Below, piece after piece: positions 11,091-22,959 of a stretch of 64,000 nucleotides of DNA. Every line of letters begins with the position of its first letter. Position 1 is the first letter of the stretch. The notes below the pieces were generated by a model. The model was not told the origin of the DNA, did no database searches, and saw only the letters and a list, made by a program, of their open reading frames with translations. The position numbers were made by a program, and so were the translations under genes. The stretch is from the NCBI GenBank assembly GCA_025174535.1, contig JALBUN010000010.1, positions 930,001-994,000 of the forward strand. Reading direction: 5' to 3'. The stretch comes from Cantharellus purpuraceus. Lineage: Eukaryota; Basidiomycota; Agaricomycetes; Cantharellales; Hydnaceae.

Positions 11091-14000
11091 ATGGCCACTC
11101 GCCATCGACCTTGCATGGACGACTTGTCTGGTAAGCGTGAAGCAAACAGTATCCCTGACGATAGGCCACCCTCTCAACGCTGTCTCTGCTTCACAGATGA
11201 AATTATCTCACTCATCATCTTCCAATTGGCGGATCCTGGCCCTCTCAGCATAACATCCAAACGACTCCATCATATTTCCAAAGATCCATACGTCCGCTCG
11301 TCATACTTTCTTGCTCGTTATGGCCCACAACAGGCCTTTTATTGGTCCCTGTCTCGGAGCAAACTAGTCAACGAGCGGGTTCTTGATGTAAACTGTCTTT
11401 CAAGCATCGTGTCCTTCAGGAGCTAATCAAAGGAGCGCCTGTACAGATCCTTCTCACATCCGGTGCCCACTTTTCACGATACCTCCTTCAAACTGCAATC
11501 CACCATTACTTCCACACTACGGCACATTTCATTAAGCATAATTGGGCGCGCTCGCTTCCCCTTCCCGTATTCACACATTTTATGAACCTTGGGTCCCGGT
11601 TTGGGGCGGAGGTGCCCCTCGGCAAAGGGGAGGACGATGGCTCTGTTTTTCTGGCGTGGCTCAAGGAGAAAGTCAGCCCAGGATTTGGGAGGAAGACTGA
11701 TTTACAAGTAATTAAGGACTTATTCGACAAGTATGGGTTCATGGTGTTTGCCCCAAAGGTTTGTGGCACTTCATTTGGCCTGGAGCAAGAGATGACATGT
11801 TGGAATTGTGGCGCATATAGGATCCCGTTGCTTCCCAGCTACCTCTGGCGTTCGCTCTTGAACCCTCTTTGCTTCCACTGGCTGTGGCGAATGGATTCCA
11901 CATGGATACAAAGGTTCGTCTTTGTCTCGGCAATTCGGGCCCATGCTCACATTCCTCCCAGTATCGAGATTTCATATTCCGCAAGATGTTTGAGAAGCTC
12001 CATCGTGATGGGCGTGTAGCCGAAATCGTCAGGAATGTCCGGGAGATTACGAGGCTTGATGAAGGGTGCGTTCTTACGACCAAGGTTGGTTTACTGTATG
12101 TTGGAGACTTAGTGTCTTGGTCTTGACAGCATGTTCCTGAGTCGGACGGTTGCTGCAGAGGTATGCATGGAATGTCGTACTAATGAGGCAGGCTACCTCG
12201 CCCTCAAGAGACTCAGTGAATCCCGAGATCTCTTGTTTGAACTCAAAGACCTTGTGAATGACCTTCTCAAGGTATGTTTTTGCCCTCTTATCACATTTCA
12301 CTCTCTTACACCCTTTCCAGCTCTTCCTCAAGACTCGCTCAATCACAAACTTGACCACAGTTCTCACCATCCAATCACTTTACCGAGACTTTTCCCCGTC
12401 TGACAGCTCGGTGTCTGCCAGGCTTGTCATGCTGATCACGGTGTTTTGCACCGGCCCGTCTACTGGCGTATTCTTTGTTGATTGTTCCAATACGCCATCC
12501 AAGCTCACATGTGGAGTGCTCAAGGCAAAGCTTGAACACCTTGGAGTGTTGCCATTGACGAGGCAGGACCTTGCTGAAATTCTCACAAGCCCATGGTGCG
12601 AAAAACCTGCTCCAGTATTCATGTGGGCAAAAGAGGAGATGGGCATGGATGAGCAGCAGCTCCAGGCGCTGGCCGAAGACGTGGCGGTGCGGAGTCTTGG
12701 TATCAGCTGCAAGGTATGCACCGCGTTCTTATCTTCTGGCACTGTAATCTCGCGTTTATTCGGTATATGTGAGACAGGGCAAGCTCCTTCGTCGTCTGGC
12801 GGATATGTTTAGTACTGTGCAGGACCATGTTACGGCTGCCGTAAAGCTGTATCGCGTCGATCTAGAAGCTCTCCCCGATTATTGGGCAGATGAAGACTGT
12901 GACCAATTCCGCACTGGCTTGAATGCTGGTTTCGGGCAGGGTGGCTCGGATGGGTATGTGTGGATAACGTACAAGACGGTAGTGGTGGAGCAAGGCGATG
13001 TTAGCGACAATGACTATGGTCCCGAGGAGACGGATAGTGGTGAGGAGGAAGAGGAGGAGCGGACACCCAGAGGGAGCGAAAAGGTTTCGAAGCGAGATCT
13101 TGTGCGTCGTTTTGCTGTTTCAGCGATGCCAGCCAGTGCCACTCACAGCGTGACAGGGTGTAATTACGCAGGACACTCTTATGAGTCGGATTCAGCTAGA
13201 CACAGAGAACAGCCTTCGCCCAAGGAGGCGGTATTGGCACAGTCGTTACCTTAGCCAACCTGACTCTCAGCTCAAGTCGCCCTATCCGTTTGGTGAGCCA
13301 CTGCACAATCTCACTCTGACCAATTACTGAGTGATATACTCCAGATGCACTACCCATTGGCCGCTGGGTCTTGGAGAGGTATGGTCCTCGTGACCTAGTT
13401 ACGGCTATTTTCATGACCCACGCCATCATCAATGACAATGGGCAAATACTAAATTATTACCTCGAGGATGAGACACCCAGGAGTCTGCATGTACCTGTGA
13501 CGCTAAAGCACTTTCAGATCATGGCCAGACTCGGTCGTGAGCCTGTGAGCATTCTAATCGTGATATTTTTTGTTTCACCACTCAACGCCATCGATTCTAG
13601 TTTTGGCAGCTTTGGCGCGAGATTGAGCACGTCGAATTCTTTTTCAGCGAAGATGATTATCTGGACTCCAATCACCTGTCATCTGATGGTGTGATATCTC
13701 CCGCGGAAGTTATGCAAAGCACTGCAGCTGCATCTTCCACCAAGCAAGAAACCAAGACTCCGGAACTCGACATGAATACCTCATCAAACGCTGATGCTTC
13801 TGCTTTCAATCCACGTAAACGACCACGCAGAAGCGTGGCGTCTGCGGCGCCGTCTTACGTTGTTCCTGACTCGGACGACGAGGCGATCGCGGAGGAGAAC
13901 GTCAACCTCGAATATCAGAGTCAGAGCCAGAAGAAGAACAAGGGGAAGGCAAAGGCTGAGTCGAGCCTGCAGACTTGGATCAAGCATTTGACGGCTTTGC

Positions 14001-14412
14001 TCAAGGAAGAGGAAAAGAAGGTTATTTTTATACGTTTTCATCGTGCATGGAAGGCGGTGTTGACATGTATGTTGCTTTACAGTATAAGGAAAAGAAGAAG
14101 ACGATTGAAAAGAAGGAGAATGGAAAGCCTAGATACCGATTACCCAAGGTCAGACACACGAGAGTGGTAAATAAAAACCTGGCTAACTATGTCATTAAGA
14201 GCGATTTCATGAAATCACTGGCAGCCCATCTACGCGACATGCGCATCACGGAGCGGCAACGTCGCAACAAGGACGTGTTCTATCGCCGCGGAAAGGTTAT
14301 AGACATGGACAGCGACTTCGATTCCCTAGAGGAGAGCGACGATGACGAGTATGTGTTGCGGCAGCCGAAAGCTAAGAAGAGGCGCGGCGAGGATTTGCGC
14401 ATTGTTCATTGA
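11091..14412 (+). CDS. Large F-box-like protein, unknown function
   Basis: Twelve exons join to 898 codons: 11091-11130, 11197-11387, 11420-11758, 11821-11913, 11962-12065, 12130-12271, 12321-12713, 12778-13101, 13172-13292, 13345-13544, 13601-14020, 14083-14412. Near the N-terminus DEIISLIIFQLADPGPLSI resembles an F-box first helix (Skp1 binding), followed by a helical, repeat-like body. A strongly acidic patch (GEEEEEERTPRG) near residue 520 precedes a second globular stretch (GRWVLERYGPRDLVTAIFMT) and a Lys/Arg-rich, coiled-coil-like tail with nuclear-localisation-like clusters (RKRPRRS, KKRRGE). Inferred: a nuclear SCF substrate adaptor or chromatin-linked protein. One intron would be only 32 nt (11388-11419), so that junction needs transcript proof. 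A further in-frame intron near 14150-14200 cannot be excluded. Confidence 0.6.
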
Positions 14413-14619
14413 TAATAGATACCACAATCAATCATTCCTGGATGCGGTTTCGTCTACTTTTGTTATTGAACTCGTCCCTGTTTGTACCCACTCCTCTCAT
14501 TTTTTTCATCTGTTGAAATTATTGAGTCTTACTGTGACCGAGAGAGTACAGCATGGGCACAGCCGGCTGCAACATGTACGTTCCGACTGCCGGTTCAATG
14601 ACGCGTGATTCGCTCGTCC

Positions 14620-16085
14620 ATGTCCCTAGTCAAAGAAGACAAGCAGGATATACTCAATGAATTCCGGCGTCAAGTAGAGGAAGAAGGTATTATACATGAC
14701 GGCGACACGGTTGGCACAGACGACGACACTCTACTGTAGTTGTTTCCCTGTATGACGCTGGTTGTGACTAACGAATATGAATCACCACGTAGACGGTTCC
14801 TCCGCGCGCGCAAGTTTGATATCAAGAATGCAAAGACGATGCTGGCAAAGTGCCAGACGTGGCGGCAGAGCGTGGAAGGTGTGGGTGTCGACGCACTATA
14901 CGACGAGATAGATCCGTTCGATGTGAGTCCTGGGCGCAAAAAGGCAGCCTGATTATCTGTCTCTTACACGTGCTCTGTGCGGATGCAAGTATCCTGAACG
15001 CGAGTTGGTCTTCAAGTACTGGCCACTGTGGTATCACAAGGTGGGTTGATGCTGCAGGTGTATACTCTGCCAGTTGTTTATGTGCTGCTAGCAGACAGAT
15101 AAAGTCCATGCCTATCCTTCACGTGTAGCATCTGCACGTCTAATGCCCTTCCCATAATGATAGGAAGGTCGTCCACTCAACATCCAGATCTTTGGTGAGA
15201 TGGACATCAACGCCTGTGCGTCTGCTCCCGGTGCTATAGTTTGAAATGTCGTAACTGGGAATGCAGTGTACCAGCATGTGGAACCACAACGGCAGTGGCG
15301 CACGTTTCTTGCCACTGCCGAGTCGTTGACACGTGAAGTTCTCCCCGCATGTTCCCGAGCGAAAGGAAAGAATATCGCAGCGGCGCATTGCATAGTCGAT
15401 CTTAAAGGCTTTAGGTTGGCGTGGTTTGACGGTTGTTCCAACTTGGGTGCGAAACTGACAATCTCCTCAGCCTGAGCCAGTTCTGGCAAATGAAAAGTGT
15501 TGTTAGAGATTCCTTTCAGATTTCGCAAGATTATTACCCTGAAACGTATGGTTTGGTGCTCTTGTGTTACGTCTGCTTAATACAGCGTTCGATCAGGATG
15601 GGACGACTGGCAGTTGTCAATGCGCCATCTTCCTTTACTATTATCTGGAACGTGGTGAAACGCTGGTTATCGCCAGAGACAGTCGCCAAAGTCGAGATCT
15701 TAGGCAAGCCCTGTTGCTTCTCAGTCAGATTCATGATGTGATTGATCTTTTCTGGTCGTTCCTGCTTTCATCAGGCAGCGACTATGCGGATTACTTGCTC
15801 AATTTCATAGATGCTGAGAATTTACCTGCGAGTCTCGGCGGCGCGTGCACGTGTGAAGGACTGGGAGGGTGCAGTTTGAGTAGTGCGGGTCCGTGGCTGG
15901 ATAAGAGGGTGTACAAGGGACATGGTCCGTCGCGGTATCGTGCACCTGATCATCTACAGGACCACCACGTTAATGGCATCGTCGCCGTGGAGTCCAAGGA
16001 GGCTGAAGAGGGTGTGCCGTTGGTCAATGGAGCTGGCGAGAAGACCAAGGCTGGGGAGGTTGCAGAGGGTCAGCCTGAGCCTTAA
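14620..16085 (+). CDS. Sec14-like phosphatidylinositol/phosphatidylcholine transfer protein (CRAL-TRIO)
   Basis: Nine exons give 332 codons: 14620-14735, 14793-14922, 14990-15040, 15095-15103, 15164-15215, 15267-15414, 15471-15545, 15597-15703, 15775-16085. The CRAL-TRIO N domain (LLRRFLRARKFDIKNAKTML) is followed by the lipid-binding lobe: WYHKTDKEGRPLNIQIFGEM, CIVDLKG, SQDYYPETMGRLAVVNAP, and AENLPASLGG. These match Sec14p landmarks (YHKTDK.GRP, DLKG, YYPE.MG, NAP). The TDK codons come from a 9-base microexon. The intron 15704-15774 has a GC donor. Known: Sec14 proteins exchange PtdIns/PtdCho and prime PtdIns-4-phosphate synthesis at the Golgi. The N-terminus is short compared with Sec14p, so an upstream exon (an ATG lies at 14554) is possible. 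The C-terminus is Lys/Glu/Gly-rich and variable. Confidence 0.88.
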
Positions 16086-16285
16086 TGAATTGTCTGGCGT
16101 AACCCTCTGGTACGCTGGTATAGACGTGTTGGACATCCTCGATACCGACATATACCGTGATTATTTGACAGAGTGCAATTGACTTGGTCAACTAGATTTG
16201 TCCGGACAGCAGTTACCTTCAGCTATGAGCCTGTATGCAAACGCGCATATGGATCACATGACCGGTCGAGGGTGTTTACAAATCC

Positions 16286-16622
16286 ATGCGTTCAGGTCTG
16301 CAACAAGAGGTGCTCCACCTCTACCGAAGGCGAGCCTCTCTCCCCCATTAACATCATATTATGTGTTGAAACTACAAGCAGAGCCCTGCGCATCATCCGC
16401 ACCAAACCCGTGCACACCCGACCCAAATTCCTGCTCACCATCCGCCACACCTTCCGCGCGCCAGACGTGTCCCCACGCGACTTCGCCACGGTAGAGTTTC
16501 TGCTGCGCAAGGGGAAGAAGCAGGTCGAGATGTGGAGTGACCCCAGTGTGCGTGATTGCTGGGTGAGCCAAGACATGCGAGATTGGGAACGAAGATGGCG
16601 TCGTGGACGTGTAGCTGGCTGA
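16286..16622 (+). CDS. SDHAF1: Succinate dehydrogenase assembly factor 1 (LYR motif protein)
   Basis: Two exons, 16286-16329 and 16382-16622, give 94 codons. The protein starts MRSGLQQEVLHLYRRALRI, with the LYR tripeptide at residues 13-15 followed by a basic helix. It continues to TIRHTFR and FATVEFLLRKGKKQVEMW, the region shared with human SDHAF1 and yeast Sdh6. Known: SDHAF1 binds the iron-sulphur transfer chaperone HscB/Jac1 through LYR-type motifs and shields the Sdh2 subunit of complex II in the mitochondrial matrix. The intron starts with GC (CGAAG|GCGAGC) and ends CAAGCAG; only this choice restores LYRRALRI. The gene sits 200 bp after the Sec14-like gene on the same strand. Confidence 0.82.
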
Positions 16623-16912
16623 CACGCCGGCCGCTCTAGGCAGATCACAGTGACAGTGTGTCCTTCTTGCCACCTGTTCACTCACCTGCATATTATCCCA
16701 ATTTGGGTGCATTGGTTATTATTCCCTATCGAGCCAGTCGGCAACCGTCAATACTTCCATTACCCGATTGAACTCTGAATGTGTCACAAATGGAGTTATC
16801 AAAGTAGTCATCAACCGTGATCCTCATCATGATCATATCTACTATTATGTGTGCTCACAGCACACGGGGAAATTACAATATCCTAAGAAAGCTAACAAGT
16901 TAACAGAGTCAG

Positions 16913-19491
16913 TCATGCCCCAACTTGCGCCTTCTCAACTAGAAAGCCACGTCCATCATACAGACCCCAGTACACCCTCATATTTACCAGCACGAGCTTC
17001 GCAAGCCGCTGCGCCAAATGTCGTATCTCTGGCATCAGCGGCTCCAGCCCCGCCGTCCCGCCCCCGGAGCCGGGAATAAAGGCACTGCCACTACTACCAC
17101 TCGTAGCAGCGGCTGCCGCCTTCACACCGTCGGATCCCGGGACAGACTCACCACACCCCGCAGGCACAAACGTCAGCCGCGTCACGACCTCCGCCACCTG
17201 CTGCCTCAACAACCCGCGGAACCTCGTCGCCAGCGCCGAATCCCGCCGCATGTGGGACTGGATCCAGCCGCTCATCAGGTTGAGCGCAGGCTGCGAGGGC
17301 AGTTTGCGTGTCGCAGCTGACATTGTCGTCGGTGCACATCCTGGCGACGTACACGTGCGCGCCTCCTCGGCGCGCGTCGCGATTTGGAGGGCCACATTTT
17401 GCATGGCATGCTTCCATTTCGCGCGTTCCTCGCTCCCATCATCAGTACTAGATACATCATGAGCACCCGCCGCGCATGACCTTGTGAGGAAACGCACCTA
17501 TTACTGTTGGCTGGGACCAGGAAGCAACTGCCTACGCGTCTCGGGCCAATCTCCCAAATCTCCCTCTTCACCCGATCCACTTCCCAATCTTCCAGCTTGG
17601 GCGTTGTGCGCGTGTAGGGCGGCAAAACGTCGGCACTCTGGTGTTCGGCGATATCTTCGCTGTTCACAGGGTTCCAGAACACCAGCTGTCGCCAGAGCAT
17701 GAGAAGCATATAAAGCGCCGTCAAATCTGCCGCATCAGCTACAAGCAGTGTTAACCGCGCCGTGTCAAGGTACAGCGTCTCTGGGAAGATATATGCGGTG
17801 GTTGTGCCTGTACAAGTATGGGGAATTGAATTGAAGACGAGGTTGGTGATGGCTTCTATCAGCGACAGATGTACCATAAGTCGGCGGGAGAGAGGACACG
17901 AAGGAGGCGAAGTAGAAGTAGCAACATCAGTTTTATTGTCCTTGACTTGATGGGAAACCCCTGCTGGTGATGGATAGCGTTGGTTGGTCTTCTCCCATGC
18001 ATTCTGCAGCCACCCTCTGGTGTTGCGTACTGACGTCAGATTGCGGCGGATCCGCTCGATGAAGATCCGCATCTCAAAGTCGGGCGTCGACGCTGCAAGA
18101 AAGGGTCGCAAGTGCTGAAGCTGATGATTCGCAATGTCCTGTGTGCAGTATATCAGGAGAGCGGGATAAGAAAAAAAAACGCAGTGCCGACCAATTTCAT
18201 CAGCTCCAATATCTCGAAGCACGTTCTCATTGTCGATATTGACCTGTCAGTACGGGTTCCCTCAGAGCCGTTGGCAATAGACATCATCTTATCGACTTGT
18301 TGATCTCGCATGGGGGCACAATGCCGTTTGAGGGTTTCTCCCACCAGGCCAAACAAGCCTGTAGGATCGAACAACCCGCATCGCAACTCGCGCTCGATGA
18401 GTGGCGGATCAAAATGGGATAAGAGGTGCTGGACATCAGATGCCGACTGTGAGGACTGTGGCGGCATGATCCGTGAGGATGACGGGGCGGGGCCCGCACC
18501 TGCGGCAGTATGCGGGGATGTCAATGGAGGTGGAGCTATGACGGACTTGAGGACGGCGACTAGTTCGTGCAGCATCGGGGCGATGCGGGAGGGAATGCTG
18601 ATTTGGAACACGCTTCTATTTCCCTCCGACTCCTTTTTGCTATCCGATGCTACTGGGGGAGGATCCAGCTTTGGGTCCCACGTAGCTTTGAGGTATGCCG
18701 TATAGTACCGATCTGACCAGGGAGGAGGGGTTGGAGGACGCTTGCGTTTTGGTAGGTTCAAGGCCGAGTTTGATAGCATCTCCAGCCTTGTTGGCTTGGG
18801 ATAGACGTCGCTGCTGCCGCACCGACAGTGCACCATGGCACCGTTGACGTCCCACGCGGTGCACGTACAGTTGTACTCGAGTTCGCGTGTCACCGCCAAC
18901 CAATAACGGTCTGTGGTGATCTGCTTGCGTCGACTGGTCGTGGGCCGGAACTGGAGTCCTGGATCGAACATGAGATCATGGCCTGGAATTGGCCCTGGTC
19001 AGTGGATACGGGTGAGGAAAGGACAGGCAACACGGACGAAGCTGGGGGTTCTTGAGAATGGACTCGAGATCCAGCTCGCGGAGGGTCTCACGGGTGATGA
19101 CGGGGAGAAGGGGGGGGACATAGAACTGAGAGAGGGTGGCGACTGGACTGGTTGCAGGTGGAGATTCAAGAGGAGAAAATAGGGAGCTGTTGGCAACGGG
19201 GACAAAGGGGCCGCGATGGAGGGAATACTGGCAGGGAAAGGAGGGGTAGACCTCGTGGGTGTGCGAGCGGGGAGGACGGGGAGAGGCGCGCTTGCGGGGC
19301 GGGGGAGATCTGCGGGGGCGGGGGAGGGGGGCGGGGGAGTCGAGGGAGAGACGGGGACGTTTGGGTCTGTGGGCGGTGGGGTCGTCGACGGAGGGCGAGG
19401 GCTGGGGGGGAGGGTCGTCTTGGGGGATGCAGCGGTGGTCCTGGACGGGAGAGGACTGGGAAGGCTTGCGTTTGTGGGGGAGGGAGGCCAT
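16913..19491 (-). CDS. TCP11/SOK1 family protein
   Basis: Four exons (19491-19038, 18982-18192, 18138-17498, 17447-16913) give 806 codons. The N-terminal 120 residues are Pro/Arg/Ser-rich and likely disordered. The T-complex-11 domain follows, marked by IPSRIAPMLHELVAVLKSVI, FDPPLIERELRCGLFDPTGLF, CFEILELMKLDIANHQLQHL and FEMRIFIERI. Near residues 185-215 a short Cys/His cluster (YNCTCTAW, HCRCGSS) is extra. Known: yeast Sok1 suppresses loss of cAMP-dependent protein kinase; TCP11 links to cAMP signalling in sperm. Inferred: a modulator of PKA-dependent growth. All three introns are 50-55 bp GT..AG. A palindrome-like GGGTATAAGTACCC lies about 40-50 bp upstream of the ATG. Confidence 0.88.
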
Positions 19492-22400
19492 GGTGGAGGA
19501 GGGAAGAAATGAGAGGGTGAGGGGCAGGCCGGGTATAAGTACCCTGGCCTCATGCTGTCAAGCCACTTGCATTTTCATGTCTTGTCTCCGCTTTTTCTCA
19601 CCCCTTCCTTGCTTTTCATTCTCGCCTCTCCACCCCGAACGCTGGGGATCCGACCCTTTTGTCCACTAGAGCTACTGTCTCAGCTCACTTTCGTACAAAT
19701 TCTCCCCCCAGCCAGCTCGCCCTCCCGTCTCCCTCCCGTTTCCAATCCCGTGGCCGTGCTAGTCTCTACAAGTGTGGGGGCTGCCCGGCTGTCTCTGCTT
19801 CCCTCGCTTGTACCCACCGGCCACCTCTCTGGCGTACGCGGAACTCAAGGCCAACCCGATTCTCTAGGTGGCGAATCAGAGCAGGGTCGCACCCATGCAG
19901 CCATTCTTCCACGCGTAGCTGGTATTTAGGCGTCGATCAAGCCACCGTGAATACACGTTTCACATGGAATTTTGCTGCCGATCCAAAAAGCCAAACTCTG
20001 TGGCAAATTCCGCAGCAAACTTGCCGCACACGCTTCGGTGCTGGGCCGTTTCACTCTTTCCACTCTCAGCTCAGTCACGTCGACACCTCTGCGATCTTTG
20101 TCGCCAAACTGGCACGTCCCAAGCCTCATGTGGCAGAGCACGAAACAGACTGACAAGTAATATTGTCCCAAGGCTCCCGCGATTCCACCTCACCTCACAA
20201 TTTTAAAGGCAACAAATGTTGCACTACTCAAGTTTTCCAAATCTAGCGCACAGCCTAAACGGTAGGATCCTACCGAGTCCCTGAGCTTCTTTTTGTTTCC
20301 TAATCCGTAAGATCCCCTAGGACCCCGGTCCACCTGTGCCTCACCGCTGATGCGGACCGGGATGCTGCCAATAAGTAGGGCTTTTAACGTGCTTTCGGTT
20401 GTGAGATGAAGGCGATTAATTCACGTGTTGGGCAATTGTGATTTTCAGCCTCAAGTATAATGTAGTCTCCCACTGTTCCCATGGCCTCGGCTACAATTCA
20501 CCTGAGTAACCATGTCACTATAAAGTGAACAGGAGACAACGAACATGCAAGTCGTGGTTGAATACTGCTTCAAATAGGAGTCTATCGCAGTCCTTGAATG
20601 TTCCCATCAGTTCGCGCTTGCCGTTCGGTGACCAGTAGACTCGCGCGTGACATCTTGATAGCCTGCGCATGATGTGTTCAAAAGCGACCGCACCTCACTT
20701 CCGGATTGTGCAATGTATATTTGTCGGATGTGAGTCAATGGGGACGGTGTACATGGTAGTGGGGTGGTATGGCGGCAATGGACACCTGATTGACGACCAT
20801 CCGGCACACGTCTCAACGCCAGGAGGATAGACAGACGGTACCGTAGAGATGACGACTGAGCGCTTTTCAGTGTCGACCGTTCTGGGCGTCCCAGAGCTCG
20901 GCATCAGTAGAGCAGCTGTTGAACCCATTAGGAGATCAAGGGACAGGTGGCATGTCTGTGAAGAGACTGGGCACAGCTTCTGCCGATCGCAAACCGCTTT
21001 TGTATGCCAAGTTGCATAAAAGTGGCATCTGGGACTGGTCCCGGACGGTGACGCCAAAAGTGTAGCCATAAAGATGCAAGTTGGGCATCTCCGAACAGCA
21101 TAGATATTGGATTTAAAATTGCCTCTGTGGCAGATTTCATTCATATTGTGAGTTTGAGGGGGCGTCGTACATGAGGCACTTTAGAATGCGAGTCGGAGCT
21201 TGAAATACAACGTCGTGTCTGACAGAATTTGTTTTGTGGCGAACTCTGTCCGATGGCGGAACCCGATCCCTTGTCGAGTGCCCATGTTCCGCTTCTGCCA
21301 GCAACACTCAACTCAAGTCGACCTCAAGCGTTTTCATAGGGGCTCACATACGGCGTTGACGTGTATCGCAATGCTGACAGGGGCGCGCACACTGGACCCG
21401 TGTCTCGTGTCAACCACTGTGTCACTCTCCTCTGTAAGACCTGTCTCTTGCTATCTTATCTGCTTGGCAGATAATCTGCACGCCGCTCTTATCACAAGCC
21501 GAACGTCACTGATGATATCTCCGGTCAGATCAAAACTGAGGCCTGAAGGCCTGAGGGACTTGCCCCTTTGCCGCTCAATGGTCTTGATAACTACCGGGAT
21601 TTCTCTCGAACGCACCCTACACACCACATTTCCCGTCGGTGTAAAATAATTGGATGCGCCTTACAACGATGGCGCGAACTGGCACCGTTGACGCTTGCAT
21701 TGCAAGAGGCGCCATTGCGACAATGGCACGGACATCATGATGCGGCAATATTATAATATCGGTATGCTAACGTGTGGGCTCAGTTCACTTCCGACGCACC
21801 CTCTATCTTGGGCTACAAGCGCGAGCCTGGTATTTCCAATGAGCCTGGTATTTCTTCGATTTAACATAGCAACATGCAAATTGATCCGTCTTTCGCTCTG
21901 AATTCCCGCTCTGGTTTGCAACTGGCACCAGCTTCGTATGAGGACAATCCTAGGTGTTTCACGAGATTTGCACACCGCAAGGGCCTTTTTCCTAACGCCC
22001 ACGTAGCGGCAATCTCGGCTTCCTCTTGACAAAGCTTTGTGGTCGATCTTCTATTTAGGGAACAATGGGTCTCTCTTACATTGCGCGCGAAACAACTGTC
22101 GCAACAGACTTTCGTATTTGTTGGTCATTCCCTGTCCTTCGCAGCTGTCAAGCTATACTCTCGCAGATCCTCTTGACGCCACAGCGATCTCCTCCATTTC
22201 CCTCGTCCCTCCGGGCGATTTGCGCGAAAGCACATCAGTCGTCGAACATGATCATGTGTCAATCTCAACAACTACCTAACTATATACGGTGCGCCAGCCT
22301 TCCTCTACTTCTTGCGCGCCGTTGGGGTTAGCGGTCACTCGCTAAACGCCTTATGCTGCAAAAGCGCCAGGAACTGAACACGACAAGAATACACGACTAC

Positions 22401-22959
22401 AGGCCAGGGCCGGTCGTCAACTCAACTCAGTTGGGAGACCATTGTGGAAAATAACGCTCCTTCATACCGCTTGACACTGTCGCATCTCGGTCTCCAAGCT
22501 TTCATTCATACACCAGGATCCAAATTGCCCCTTGAGAGTCAGCTGATCCGCAGACGCTGATCCGCAGACGCCTATTGCGCTCGGCATAGCATCTTTACGA
22601 GAGGCATCTTGCAATGGAAATCCTCATTACGAAGATCCTTCCACTTGGCTATTGCTTCCATGGAAGCAGTCACGCAATTTGACTACTATCAATATTTGAG
22701 AACCGTTGTTATTAGGCACGGCGTGTTTTCTTCCATTAGAACATCACTGTTCATTTCCCAGCAGGTAACCTCCCAAATCATGGTAGTCCCCGCAGCTCAG
22801 CAACGTGATCCTTTTGACATTTGCCGCCTTTATTTACACACTTCATGCAAGTTGTCATCTCATTAATGTAAACGGTACCAAGAAATCAAATGCAGGAATA
22901 ACGCGCTCGTAACAGTCGAAGTCCTCTTCAGCATTACGTCAGACCACCATCCCCGTCAC
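19492..22959. other. 3.5-kb stretch without a recognisable gene
   Basis: Open frames on both strands (for example 19659-20153, 20695-21144, 21200-21649) lack any family signature and cannot be linked through plausible introns. A perfect 14-bp palindrome GGTAGGATCCTACC is centred near 20268. A 14-bp direct repeat (gctgatccgcagac) occurs twice in tandem near 22539-22570. Dinucleotide composition looks like unique host DNA rather than the A/B transposon families. It may hold a non-coding RNA, regulatory DNA for the TCP11 gene, or an old relic. Confidence 0.4.

Noticed and set aside
12131..12210. 31-nt intron in the F-box-like gene
   Set aside because: The frame is continuous when the upstream intron is taken as 12066-12129, so no extra intron is needed.
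19659..20153. 165-codon plus-strand ORF
   Set aside because: No homology pattern, no intron signals around it, biased to Ser/Arg; taken as chance.
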